This document shows positions 34,858-43,216 of a stretch of DNA of 46,522 nucleotides, in pieces. The stretch spans positions 1-46,522 of the forward strand of contig JAOUME010000005.1 of assembly GCA_029881655.1 (NCBI GenBank). The letters run 5' to 3'. The notes beneath the pieces are model-generated. The model made no database searches and was not told the origin of the DNA. It worked only from the letters and a program-made list of their open reading frames with translations. Each line of letters starts with the position of its first letter. Position 1 is the stretch's first letter. This DNA comes from Deltaproteobacteria bacterium (lineage in GTDB: Bacteria > SAR324 > XYD2-FULL-50-16). The position numbers were made by a program, and so were the translations under genes.

Positions 34858-35598
34858 TTATTTGATTAGATAAATCAAGTATTCCTGGTTCCCCTTTTTT
34901 TTTCCTTGGATAGGTGATGGAATCGTTTTTACGACCTTGAAACCGGTTTCTTCAGAAAAAGCAGTGATTTTGTTCAAAACCGTCTGCCTTATTTGAGCGT
35001 CTTTGACGACTCCACCTTTTTGAATTTGATCCTTTCCCGCTTCGAACTGTGGTTTTATCAGCGCAATGACGCAACCACCGCACACCAGAAGATCATAACA
35101 GTTTTTTAGTATTTTAGTAAGAGAAATGAAGCTGACATCAACGACAATCAGATCGACAAAACTCCCGATATCTTTAAGGCTTGAGTATCGAAAATTAGTT
35201 TTTTCAAGACTCCTAACCTTGGGATGCGTCTTTAATTTCCAATCCAGTTGGTTATACCCTACATCAACGGAAAAGACGTAAGCCGCTCCGTTTTGAAGCA
35301 GGCAATCAGTAAATCCTCCGGTCGAAGCACCCACATCCAGCGCTATCAGGTTAGCGACTGACAGTTCGAATTTGACCAATGCTTCCATGAGCTTTAAACC
35401 TCCGCGACTGACATAACCGCAAGAGGGTTCGATAATTTCGATAGAGTCATCAGGATTGATCAATGTTGAGCATTTTTCAAGTATCACTTTATTGACAAGC
35501 ACTCTTTTTTCAACGATCAATTCCTTTGCTTTCTCCCTACTTTTGACCAATCCTTTGTCAAGAAGCCATTTGTCGATTCTGGTTTTTCTTTTTTTCAT
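34858..35598 (-). CDS. tlyA: TlyA-family rRNA 2'-O-methyltransferase
   Basis: 246 residues. Residues 5 to 65 are an S4 RNA-binding domain (RIDKWLLDKGLVKSREKAKE). Then GYVSRGGLKLMEAL and a Rossmann methyltransferase: SAM-binding LDVGASTGGFTDCLL, VFSVDVGYNQLDWKL, DLIVVDVSFISL and LIKPQFEAGK, which contains the catalytic Lys region. TlyA proteins methylate 16S and/or 23S rRNA at the subunit interface and in mycobacteria affect capreomycin sensitivity. Some homologues were reported as haemolysins; that name is not used here. Divergent from the nucleotidyltransferase gene. Confidence 0.93.
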   Translation of the reverse strand: MKKRKTRIDKWLLDKGLVKSREKAKELIVEKRVLVNKVILEKCSTLINPDDSIEIIEPSCGYVSRGGLKLMEALVKFELSVANLIALDVGASTGGFTDCLLQNGAAYVFSVDVGYNQLDWKLKTHPKVRSLEKTNFRYSSLKDIGSFVDLIVVDVSFISLTKILKNCYDLLVCGGCVIALIKPQFEAGKDQIQKGGVVKDAQIRQTVLNKITAFSEETGFKVVKTIPSPIQGKKKGNQEYLIYLIK

Positions 35599-35723
35599 CG
35601 AATCTTTTGTTGTACTCCTTGAAAGATTTCAAATCCATTGCCATTGCTTAAATAGTTAGAAAGAGGTTAATTTAAGTTTCCCTTAAGCCATGCAATCTGA
35701 CAATCCATTATTTGTCATCTTTT

Positions 35724-36929
35724 ATGTTTAAAAATATTATCAATAGTATCCCTCCCGAGACTCTTAAGGCGTTAACGTCGATTACCAAAACTTACCATGA
35801 GGCGGGTTATCAGTGTTATCTGGTTGGTGGGAGTCTCAGAGATCTTTTATTGGGTGAAATGCCATGTGATTTCGATTTTACGACAGATGCGCCTTTAGAC
35901 GTAACCAAAAGACTTTTTAAAAGGGTGATACCCGTTGGTGAGTCCCACGGAACTCTTTCAATTCTATTAAACCGTCAGTCTTTTGAAATCACTCGTTTTA
36001 GAAGAGATATCCAAACATTCGGACGTAAGGCAATTGTCGAATTCGGGACCAGCATCGAGGAAGACCTTTTAAGACGTGATCTTAGAATCAACGCTATGGC
36101 CTATGATATTCTTGGAAATCGTTTAATCGATACTCAGGGTGGGGTCAAGGATATTGAAGATAAATTAATCCGTTTTGTGGGCGATGCCACCATCAGGATT
36201 AAAGAAGACCATCTCAGAGCAGTGCGGTTCGTACGTCTCGTGGCCAAAACCAAACCTCTCGGTTTTACATTTGATAACGATGAAATGCGGAAGGTTATCA
36301 AGACATTTGATTCGTCATACCTTTCGGTTGAAAGAATTTACTTGGAATTCCAAAAGATGTTCATAGCGCAAACAAGTGATTTTGATTTTTTGTTCTCTTA
36401 TCTTCACGAGCTCGGCCTTTTTTCCCGATTTTTTAAAAATCCCAGTATAGCCAGATTGGTTTTGCTCAAAGTCATTAAGTCAAAAAGTCTTTTGCCTCTG
36501 TTTTACAATTACCGTGAATTTCACTCCCTAAAAGAAACCGCGAAGGATCTAAAGATTTCCAAACTGAACCAAAAACAAATCGAACTGGTCAGGGAATTTG
36601 AACAGGAATCTTTTACAACACCTGAGTCCATTAAAAGGCTTATCTTTAGAGGGTCATCTCTTGAATTAAATTTTATAATTGAAGCATTTCATCAGATCAG
36701 AGGCCTGGATTTAAGTGGTCCTATTCAGCAGGTTCTTGATTCGAATGAACCGATTTTGCTCAAAGATATTGAAATTGATGCTATGGACTTGGTAAGCCTT
36801 AATTTCCCCGCTAAAATCAGAGGAACTGTTTTAAAACTATTGCTGGTGGAGGTCTGGAAAAATCCTGCGAAAAACGAGAAGGAATGGCTAGTTACTAAAG
36901 CTCAAGAGCTTTTAATTTCATTACAATAA
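35724..36929 (+). CDS. cca: CCA tRNA nucleotidyltransferase / poly(A) polymerase family
   Basis: 401 residues from ATG 35724; an upstream TTG adds four residues. Head domain motifs: YLVGGSLRDLLLGE, then CDFDFTTDA with the two catalytic Asp, HGTLSILL, ITRFRRD, and EEDLLRRDLRINAMAYD. Neck: EDHLRAVRFVRLVAK. This is the class II nucleotidyltransferase family, which contains CCA-adding enzymes, A-adding enzymes and PcnB. No long basic C-terminal tail typical of PcnB is present, so a tRNA-CCA or A-adding role is favoured. The stop is two bases from the convergent regulator stop. Confidence 0.85.
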   Translation: MFKNIINSIPPETLKALTSITKTYHEAGYQCYLVGGSLRDLLLGEMPCDFDFTTDAPLDVTKRLFKRVIPVGESHGTLSILLNRQSFEITRFRRDIQTFGRKAIVEFGTSIEEDLLRRDLRINAMAYDILGNRLIDTQGGVKDIEDKLIRFVGDATIRIKEDHLRAVRFVRLVAKTKPLGFTFDNDEMRKVIKTFDSSYLSVERIYLEFQKMFIAQTSDFDFLFSYLHELGLFSRFFKNPSIARLVLLKVIKSKSLLPLFYNYREFHSLKETAKDLKISKLNQKQIELVREFEQESFTTPESIKRLIFRGSSLELNFIIEAFHQIRGLDLSGPIQQVLDSNEPILLKDIEIDAMDLVSLNFPAKIRGTVLKLLLVEVWKNPAKNEKEWLVTKAQELLISLQ

Positions 36930-36931
36930 AC

Positions 36932-37660
36932 CTATGCGCTCCGATTAATATGATCGTATTCATCGACCAAGGATTCAAGGTAGGCAAGGTTATTGAGCGT
37001 AATGTGGTGTTTTTCTATCTTAATAATGTCAGTTTTTTCCATTTTCCCTAAGACTCGAACGACCGTTTCAGTCGTTGTTCCTGCCATGGCGGCTATTTCT
37101 TTTCTGGTCAACGGAATTTCCAATTGAAACAAATCATTTTTTTTATATCCTATTTTTTCAGTAAGGTTCAATAGAATTTTTGCGACTCTGGTTTCAATCC
37201 TTGTCAAAGCCATTTCAGGTACCTTTCTTTCCATCTGGTAGGTTTTATGACAGATCAATTTTAAGAATTTTTTATATAATATGGGATGCTTGTCCAGATA
37301 TTCAAGAAAAGGCTCCTTGGGAATTTCAACCAACGTCACTTCGCCCTCACAAACCGCCCTGGCTAGATACTTCTGATCAATAAAAATGGCAATCACACCG
37401 AAACAATCTCCCTCAGTTACTATCCTAAGGATCATCTCCTGTCCGGGTTTCAAACTTCTGACAATCTTGACCATCCCCATATTAACAAAAGAGAACATCT
37501 TCGGAACATCGCCCTGAAGAAAAACTGTTTCATTTTTTTTCAAGGTTCTAATCGTCGTCAACTTTGACAATTCCAATAAAATATCGTGACTTAACCCCTC
37601 GAAAAGATGAATCGTCTTCAATGAGGCCACCCTGGTTTCGTGATCAATTGTGATGTTCAT
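36932..37660 (-). CDS. CRP/FNR-family transcriptional regulator (DNR-like, no Fe-S cysteines)
   Basis: 242 residues. Residues about 15 to 135 are a cyclic-nucleotide-binding-type beta barrel (FLQGDVPKMFSFVNMGMVKI), followed by the dimer helix and a winged HTH at 184 to 208: LTRKEIAAMAGTTTETVVRVLGKM. Glu198 and Arg202 match the Glu and Arg by which FNR-type proteins read the TGA core. The cluster of N-terminal Cys that binds Fe-S in FNR is absent; only scattered Cys (86, 104, 137) exist, so it may resemble DNR or NarR-type sensors of NO or nitrite (inference). It is the last gene of the nitrate cluster in transcription direction, with a dyad upstream at 37775. Confidence 0.88.
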   Translation of the reverse strand: MNITIDHETRVASLKTIHLFEGLSHDILLELSKLTTIRTLKKNETVFLQGDVPKMFSFVNMGMVKIVRSLKPGQEMILRIVTEGDCFGVIAIFIDQKYLARAVCEGEVTLVEIPKEPFLEYLDKHPILYKKFLKLICHKTYQMERKVPEMALTRIETRVAKILLNLTEKIGYKKNDLFQLEIPLTRKEIAAMAGTTTETVVRVLGKMEKTDIIKIEKHHITLNNLAYLESLVDEYDHINRSA

Positions 37661-37774
37661 CGCCTTTTGGTATTAAGTAAGCATTTGCCTTAGGCTCTCT
37701 CCTTGTCTTTAATCCTTAAAATGAGACCTTTAGATCTTGTATAATTCATAGCACAGGTATAATGAAAAATCACT

Positions 37775-37788
37775 ATGATTTTTATCAT
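37775..37788. promoter_or_regulatory. FNR/DNR-type dyad ATGAT-TTTT-ATCAT
   Basis: The site has the spacing of TTGAT-N4-ATCAA with one symmetrical change at each outer base. It lies 115 bases upstream of the CRP/FNR gene start. A TATGAA at 37745 to 37750 is about 34 bases downstream of the box centre, close to a class II activator arrangement. A second overlapping dyad, AAAAATCA-CTA-TGATTTTT (37765 to 37783), shares one half. Confidence 0.55.
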
Positions 37789-37804
37789 GTTTTTAATTTT
37801 ATCA

Positions 37805-38464
37805 TTACAGGGTCTTAAGTTGGAGCTCAAGTTTATCTAAATCCAGCAAATGCTTAATCCTCTCATCACCTGTAGCCTTGTGACATTTTTTGCACTGCTT
37901 GTGAATTTGATCCTTGATCATAAAATGGCTGGACGGGTCACCTTCCTGGGAATGTGAAGGGTGACATACTTCGCAGATGTTAGGGGGACCACCGACTTTT
38001 TTCCAATCTATATTTAATAAAGGAGAGTGATAATGGCTAGGACGTTCCAAACTCCAAAAGATTTCACTATGACATTTTGTACAGCCGCTTTCCCCTACCG
38101 GTCTGGTGGTCTTATTCAACGGTTCATGGCTTTCGGTTAAATAAGCTATAGCGTTTTTAAGTCCATTGATCTGCGCCCAAAGCTTACCAGTGATATTTGG
38201 TCTGCTGTGGCAGTCAATGCAGCGAACCTGCTTTTTTGCGTGTAGAACAGCTAAAGAGATGTTTTTCGCACCTAGGGTTTCATCATAAAATCGATTTTCA
38301 GGCTGCACGTGGCATTTTGTACCACAGAAACTGTCTTTGGATTCAACGAAATTGCTGACAGTGAAACTGACGGCCAGCATGATCAATGTAAGGAATATAA
38401 AGAGGATAAAAGGAATGCTGATACCTTTGTAACTCGATTTGTCTAATAAAGTGGTTAGTCTCAC
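37805..38464 (-). CDS. Membrane-anchored pentahaem cytochrome c (NapC/NirT/NrfH-like)
   Basis: 219 residues from GTG 38464 (AGG lies close before it; no ATG is near). One N-terminal membrane helix (about 15 to 39) is followed by periplasmic haem-binding motifs: CGTKCH at 47 (three residues between the Cys), CIDCH at 82, CTKCH at 128, CEVCH at 164 and CKKCH at 191. The layout resembles NapC/NirT quinol dehydrogenases, which pass electrons from quinol to periplasmic reductases; those have four haems. The downstream partner enzyme is not in the window. Position after narK2 suggests a role in nitrate or nitrite respiration. Confidence 0.82.
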   Translation of the reverse strand: MRLTTLLDKSSYKGISIPFILFIFLTLIMLAVSFTVSNFVESKDSFCGTKCHVQPENRFYDETLGAKNISLAVLHAKKQVRCIDCHSRPNITGKLWAQINGLKNAIAYLTESHEPLNKTTRPVGESGCTKCHSEIFWSLERPSHYHSPLLNIDWKKVGGPPNICEVCHPSHSQEGDPSSHFMIKDQIHKQCKKCHKATGDERIKHLLDLDKLELQLKTL

Positions 38465-38525
38465 AATCCTACCGCTTTTATAACAATTATTTTCATAAAA
38501 TTACAAACCGAGTTACAAGGTATTT

Positions 38526-38544
38526 CTGGAAATGTTTGTTCCAG
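38526..38544 (-). other. Weak hairpin after narK2
   Basis: CTGGAA and TTCCAG form a six-pair stem with a seven-base loop 15 bases after the narK2 stop. No U-tract follows, so it may stabilise the transcript end rather than terminate. Confidence 0.3.
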
Positions 38545-38558
38545 TATATACTAAACTC

Positions 38559-40121
38559 CTAACACTTAATTAAGGAGCCTCTTCTGGTATAATACCACCA
38601 GTTTAATATCAAACAAATAAAATAGAACACCGCAAATCCATACAGAGCGTACTCAGGTGTTCCAGCTTTTGTTTGCTCACCCAGAACCTTTGGAATAATA
38701 AAGGCACCGTAGGCTGCGACAGCCGATGTCCAAGCCAGGACAGGACCTGCCTGTTCAGCGTTGAACATAACAGCGATTGAGCGGAAAGTTGACCCATTAC
38801 CAATTCCGGTAGCAGCAAACAAGATCACTAACAGAATCATGAACTGTGGGAAATAAATCTCTGGATTCGGTACATGGTACGCCTGGTTCATATAATAAGC
38901 TACACCAAGAGCCGAAAGAATCATAACAATCGTAATCCACTCGGTTACGATAGCCCCGCCGACTTTATCTGAAAGCCAACCTCCGACAGGTCTAATCAAA
39001 GCCCCGACGAAGGGTCCCATCCAAGCCCAGGCAAAAACACTTGGACTGTTTGGGTTTAGACCCATATTGTTGCCGGCCGCATCATGAATATAACCAAAAA
39101 CGACTTTAATACCCAAAGGCACAGCGGCCGAATATCCAATAAACGAGCCAAATGTCATAGTGTAGATAACCGTCATGACCCATGTCTGCTTATTATTGAA
39201 GATCAGATAGGTTCTTTTCAAAACCGGTTTGATCGGTCCTGGTATCTGCCTCAATAAAAACACGGTTAAAAAGATAACCACAGGCAAAACCACCCACTTG
39301 GTCACTCCGACATAGAGAAGCAGCCAAAGTCCAAAGATCGACGTGATGAATCCGACGATCAACATAGCGGAAATTTTAATCATAGCGCTAAAGGTATTCC
39401 CATAATTCGGGGAAACAGCTTCAGTCGTAATGTTATTCATTCCAAAAAAACCAGCGATCCCGAGGACAATCAAGACAGGCACCCAAACAAAACCAGCGTT
39501 TTGAATAAACGAAGAAACTCCTGCTTTTTTGAAACCAGCCAACCCGATAACAGGGTCACCGCCCAATGGTCCAAACAATGAGAAAGTCATCACGAAGGGT
39601 ACAACAATCTGCATAGTAGTCACACCAAAATTTCCCAGTCCGGCATTCAATCCGAGAGAAGTCCCTTGAACTCTTTTTGGATAAAAGAAACTGATGTTGG
39701 ACATCGAAGAAGCAAAGTTACCTCCTCCAAATCCAGTCGTAAGAGCTAAAAACTGAAACACGATCAAGGGTGTCGTCTGGTCCATCAATGCGATACCAGT
39801 TCCAAAAGCTGGAATCAATAACAACGAAGTCGTATAGAAAATCGTGTTTCGTCCACCAGCGACGCGAATCATAAAAGTACTAGGTATTCTTAAAGTCGCT
39901 CCTGTTAGTCCGGCAATCGCGGACAGCGTAAAGAGTTGTGAAAAATCAAAGGTAAAACCCAAGTTTTTCATCTCAACGGTAATAATACCCCAAAACAACC
40001 AAACAGCAAATCCACATAACAAGCTTGGAATCGAAATCCAAAGGTTTCGGTTTGCAATACCTTTTCCTTTAGTTTCCCAAAACTCGTTATCTTCTACTCT
40101 CCAATCTGTAAGATCAGCCAT
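38559..40121 (-). CDS. narK: NarK2-type nitrate/nitrite transporter (MFS)
   Basis: 520 residues from ATG 40121, which has AAAGGA at the right distance; an upstream in-frame start at 40169 would add 16 hydrophobic residues and is rejected. About twelve membrane helices. The nitrate signature region FGGGNFASSMSNISFFYPK followed by GTSLGLNAGLGNFG matches E. coli NarK/NarU, and RIPSTFMIRVAGGR and RPVGGWLSDKVGG contain the two conserved substrate-binding Arg regions. Likely nitrate/nitrite antiport. It follows the narK1-type gene and precedes the cytochrome gene on the same strand. Confidence 0.9.
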   Translation of the reverse strand: MADLTDWRVEDNEFWETKGKGIANRNLWISIPSLLCGFAVWLFWGIITVEMKNLGFTFDFSQLFTLSAIAGLTGATLRIPSTFMIRVAGGRNTIFYTTSLLLIPAFGTGIALMDQTTPLIVFQFLALTTGFGGGNFASSMSNISFFYPKRVQGTSLGLNAGLGNFGVTTMQIVVPFVMTFSLFGPLGGDPVIGLAGFKKAGVSSFIQNAGFVWVPVLIVLGIAGFFGMNNITTEAVSPNYGNTFSAMIKISAMLIVGFITSIFGLWLLLYVGVTKWVVLPVVIFLTVFLLRQIPGPIKPVLKRTYLIFNNKQTWVMTVIYTMTFGSFIGYSAAVPLGIKVVFGYIHDAAGNNMGLNPNSPSVFAWAWMGPFVGALIRPVGGWLSDKVGGAIVTEWITIVMILSALGVAYYMNQAYHVPNPEIYFPQFMILLVILFAATGIGNGSTFRSIAVMFNAEQAGPVLAWTSAVAAYGAFIIPKVLGEQTKAGTPEYALYGFAVFYFICLILNWWYYTRRGSLIKC

Positions 40122-40190
40122 AATCTTTCCTTTTTGAAAATAAAAGAACATAAAAAAACATTCCGCCAATGATTAAATCAACGGGATCAT

Positions 40191-40252
40191 AAAAAAACCA
40201 TTTAAATGGTCATCCGAAGCCGGTCCGGTAAATAATAATAAAGCCGGCTTCG
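40191..40252 (-). terminator. Hairpin pair with U-tract after narK1
   Basis: Read on the minus strand, a nine-pair stem CGAAGCCGG/CCGGCTTCG (40252 to 40215, 20-base loop) is followed by the palindrome ACCATTTAAATGGT and then seven T (40197 to 40191). The second, small hairpin with its U-run has the form of an intrinsic terminator, though the stem is AT-rich. Confidence 0.5.
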
Positions 40253-40278
40253 TTTTCGGGATGGATAACGACTACTCG

Positions 40279-41814
40279 TTATTCATCCGCAAAAGCTCCC
40301 TCAGGTTCCCTCAAAATGAATAAGCAAAACAGGAAACTGATCGCCGCACCTAAGGCAATGATGTAAAAAAATGTTTTTGAGTCAACCATGGAATAGATGA
40401 CAAGGTATACAACTGCGCCAACGTTTCCATAAGCACCCGCCATACCAGCGATTTGACCGGTTTGACTCTTTTTGATCATCGGAATGACAGCAAAAGTTGC
40501 TCCCTCCGCGCCCTGTACAAAAACAGAGCAGGATATGGTAATAACAACAGCGATAATTAACCACCACATACCTTCAAACTGGGGTATGATAGACCCTTCC
40601 GGTCCGTATTTTCCAATCAGCGCCATAAGGAAGAACCCTATCGCGATTCCAACCATATAGACCATCATCGTCAGTTTTCTACTGTTCATGTGATCAGAGA
40701 TAAAACCTCCTAATGGCCTGGCAAATAAGTTTACCACCGCAAAAGACGCCGCTATCATACCTGCGCTAGTCGGAGTCATACTGAATACGTTTTGGAAAAA
40801 CATCGGCAACATAGATACAACAGCTAGTTCCGCTCCAAAGTTCGCGAAATAAGTTGAATTCAAGGCCGCGACACTTCCCCAATGGTATTTCTCAGACTCG
40901 GGCACTCCGGCTCTTAATACTGGCAAGTTGACCTGAAGCGTCTTCAGTACGTGCGCAATATAAATTAACGCCAGTAGAGCATATATGATATAGACAACAG
41001 CAGGCGATATTAAAGGCATCGCTTCCGGGGTTCCTTTATTGATTACGACATTACCAATTCTCCATGCCAGAATCCCCAAAGCCCCAATCAATGGAAAAGA
41101 CCATACCAAATACTGAATCAGATCTAACCACGAACTTACTTCCATAGGCTGCGCTTTCTTGGCTTTCACAAAATGATAGGCTTTCGTCGCACCATCTCTT
41201 GGAATATCAGTCACTAAGAAGTAGTAAACAATTCCGTAAATAAAGGAAATTCCACCGTTAAAAGCCAACGCGTATCTCCAACCGTCCTCAAATGAACCAA
41301 AAACAGACAGCGCAATCCAAGGAAGTGTCATAGCGGCAGCCGCAGATCCAAAATTACCCCAGCCCGCGTAAAATCCTTCTGCTCTTCCAATCACCTTGGG
41401 CGGAAACCACTGAGCGACCATTCTGATACCGATCACGAATCCAGCGCCAATGACACTAAGAACCAATCTTGAAACCATTAATTGAACGAAAGTAGTACCG
41501 AAAGCGAAGAAAAAAGCAGGTATCGCCATGGTAACCATGAGGATAGAAAATACGATTCGAGGTCCGAATCGGTCGATCAGGGCTCCGATTACAATCCTCC
41601 CGGGAATTGTAAGAGCCACGTTGCAAATGGCCAATACTTTGATGTGGTCCTTGGTCATCCAATCAATGCTTTTTAGCATCGTTGTCGCCAAAGGAGCCAT
41701 ATTGAACCATACGTAAAATGTAATAAAAAAGGCGATCCATGTCCAATGCAGAACCCTGATATCCTCCCTTCCTAATTCGAGTAATCCTAACTTTGATGGT
41801 GCTGTTGATGACAT
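40279..41814 (-). CDS. narK: NarK1-type nitrate transporter (MFS)
   Basis: 511 residues from ATG 41814, preceded by GGAG at seven to ten bases; an upstream TTG is in frame but would lie on that site. About twelve membrane helices. Key segments: FNMAPLATTMLKSI, IPGRIVIGALIDRFGPR with the first substrate Arg, RMVAQWFPPKVIGRAEGFYA then GWGNFGSAAAAM (nitrate signature), and RPLGGFISDHMNSRK with the second Arg. It resembles the NarK1 or proton-nitrate symporter branch, distinct from the NarK2-type protein next door. The pair probably provides starting uptake plus nitrate/nitrite exchange. Confidence 0.88.
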   Translation of the reverse strand: MSSTAPSKLGLLELGREDIRVLHWTWIAFFITFYVWFNMAPLATTMLKSIDWMTKDHIKVLAICNVALTIPGRIVIGALIDRFGPRIVFSILMVTMAIPAFFFAFGTTFVQLMVSRLVLSVIGAGFVIGIRMVAQWFPPKVIGRAEGFYAGWGNFGSAAAAMTLPWIALSVFGSFEDGWRYALAFNGGISFIYGIVYYFLVTDIPRDGATKAYHFVKAKKAQPMEVSSWLDLIQYLVWSFPLIGALGILAWRIGNVVINKGTPEAMPLISPAVVYIIYALLALIYIAHVLKTLQVNLPVLRAGVPESEKYHWGSVAALNSTYFANFGAELAVVSMLPMFFQNVFSMTPTSAGMIAASFAVVNLFARPLGGFISDHMNSRKLTMMVYMVGIAIGFFLMALIGKYGPEGSIIPQFEGMWWLIIAVVITISCSVFVQGAEGATFAVIPMIKKSQTGQIAGMAGAYGNVGAVVYLVIYSMVDSKTFFYIIALGAAISFLFCLFILREPEGAFADE

Positions 41815-41858
41815 TTGTTGCTCCAATATATATTAAAGGCGGCTTAATAAACTCTTTG

Positions 41859-41871
41859 GAGTAATTTACTC
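41859..41871. promoter_or_regulatory. Dyad GAGTAA-T-TTACTC upstream of narK1
   Basis: A perfect 13-base odd dyad lies 45 bases upstream of the narK1 start; ACTC at 41851 forms a second overlapping dyad with GAGT. It follows the narI terminator, where narK1 needs its own promoter. It is not an FNR-type box. Regulator unknown. Confidence 0.3.
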
Positions 41872-41907
41872 ATCCCAAAAATAAACGTTTTTTTAACGAT
41901 CCCCCCT

Positions 41908-41952
41908 TGCTAACAAAAACATCCAACGGTTCGTTAAATACCGTTGGATGTT
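41908..41952 (-). terminator. Intrinsic terminator after narI
   Basis: A 12-pair perfect stem, AACATCCAACGG / CCGTTGGATGTT, with an 11-base loop, starts 18 bases after the narI stop. On the minus strand it is followed by TTTTTG. This should end the narGHJI transcript and separate it from narK1. Confidence 0.85.
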
Positions 41953-41969
41953 ATCTCTGAATATCTAAA

Positions 41970-42650
41970 TTAACCTTGGCCAGGCTCGCTATACCAAACG
42001 ACAACCTGATTTGGTCTCGCAAAGTATTGCCATGGAATCGACAGAAAATGCACCAGCCTTGTGAAAGGAATCAACAAGAAGATGGTGTAAGCTCCGAATA
42101 TATGAAGTTTCATAATAAACGGCATGCTTTTTACAAATCCGATCTCTGGTGTACCCATAACAAGCGACCAAAGATAAGGAGACATAGAACCAGCAAACCA
42201 GTTCGAACCCCAGCGGAAGAAAATTGCCGTGTAGATTCCTAAGATAACTTGCGCAAGCAAGGTAAATAACAAAATAATATCCATGATGGTGGTGACTTTC
42301 TGCACTCTCATGTCATAAACTCGCCTGACGATTAAGACGCAAAGTCCCCAAAGTGCGAAAAGCGCAAATGCCAACGCGGCACCCTCAAGGATATAAAGTC
42401 GGACAGGGCTTCCGTTCCATGCCAGTACCGCACGTGGAAACCACCAGCCAATCAGATGGCCCAGGAATAAGAATATAATTCCATAATGCCATCCGGCCGC
42501 ACCCCAAAACAGTTTCTTGTTTTCCAAGAACTGCGATGATAACGCTGAAAAAGAAAATCGATTTGATGTATACCGGATAATGGTGATTGAGATCGCTAAG
42601 ATCACAGCCACATAAGGGTATACACCATAAATAATATGTTCAAAGGTCAT
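41970..42650 (-). CDS. narI: Respiratory nitrate reductase gamma subunit (cytochrome b)
   Basis: 226 residues with five membrane helices. It oxidises quinol at the membrane and passes electrons through two b haems to NarH. Haem ligands are at His55, His65 (WHYGIIFLFLGH), His183 (KLHIFGAY) and His201 (RLVHFLS); the spacing of 10, 118 and 18 residues is close to that of E. coli NarI (56, 66, 187, 205). Length matches the family. The start overlaps the narJ stop as ATGA, so translation is coupled. Confidence 0.95.
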   Translation of the reverse strand: MTFEHIIYGVYPYVAVILAISITIIRYTSNRFSFSALSSQFLENKKLFWGAAGWHYGIIFLFLGHLIGWWFPRAVLAWNGSPVRLYILEGAALAFALFALWGLCVLIVRRVYDMRVQKVTTIMDIILLFTLLAQVILGIYTAIFFRWGSNWFAGSMSPYLWSLVMGTPEIGFVKSMPFIMKLHIFGAYTIFLLIPFTRLVHFLSIPWQYFARPNQVVVWYSEPGQG

Positions 42651-43216
42651 TGTGCTTCCTCCTTTTGCTTAAATTCTTCGACACAATAAATGAGATAAGA
42701 TTCTAAAGACTTCAAAACGTGCCAATAAGGATTTTGCTCCTGATTGTCCTTCCTTCTAAGACCTTTAAGCATTTTGCTTAACGCAGGCATCAGACAGTCG
42801 TTAATCATGTCCATAGCGGTATCTTCGAAAAGTTCGATCTCAGCCAGAAATTTCACCAAAATGGCGAAATGATCTGGCAATTCGTTTCCCCAATCAAAAT
42901 TAAACTCTCTAAATTTAGCTTTCAACCCGATTATAAATTCGCTCCTTTTAAACCCTTCACCAAAGATCTGGTGTCCCGCATAAATGTAGCATGTCGGACT
43001 GATATCAAAATTTGTCGAGTAAATTTCTTCCATTCGAGAAAGGGTATGATCCTCAATGTAACCCAGAAAAGGATTAAATTCTTCTTCAATTTCCGGATTG
43101 CTTTTTGACAGCGTGCTTGACAAGCCTTTCGCTGTCTCGTCTAAATCCTGACTTGGATACTCAAGCAACCTTGAGTACCCAAGTAGAATCATCTTGGAAT
43201 CTTGAACTTGAACCAT
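42647..43216 (-). CDS. narJ: Nitrate reductase assembly chaperone
   Basis: 189 residues, all-helical TorD/NarJ fold: LLGYSRLLEYPSQDLDETA, YSTNFDISPTCYIYAGHQIF and ELPDHFAILVKFLAEIE are characteristic (in NarJ the LPDHL-type motif is typical). NarJ binds the NarG N-terminus and delays membrane docking until the molybdenum cofactor is inserted. It is not part of the mature enzyme. The start overlaps the narH stop (TAATG). Confidence 0.92.
   Translation of the reverse strand: MVQVQDSKMILLGYSRLLEYPSQDLDETAKGLSSTLSKSNPEIEEEFNPFLGYIEDHTLSRMEEIYSTNFDISPTCYIYAGHQIFGEGFKRSEFIIGLKAKFREFNFDWGNELPDHFAILVKFLAEIELFEDTAMDMINDCLMPALSKMLKGLRRKDNQEQNPYWHVLKSLESYLIYCVEEFKQKEEAQ

Noticed and set aside
40122-40169. 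Upstream in-frame start for the NarK2-type gene
   Set aside because: The ATG at 40121 has a good AAAGGA site and the added residues (mostly Phe) do not fit the family N-terminus.
40170-40180. TGAT-TAA-ATCA upstream of narK2 as an FNR box
   Set aside because: The spacer is three bases instead of four, and FNR-type dimers need N4; AT-rich context makes it likely by chance.
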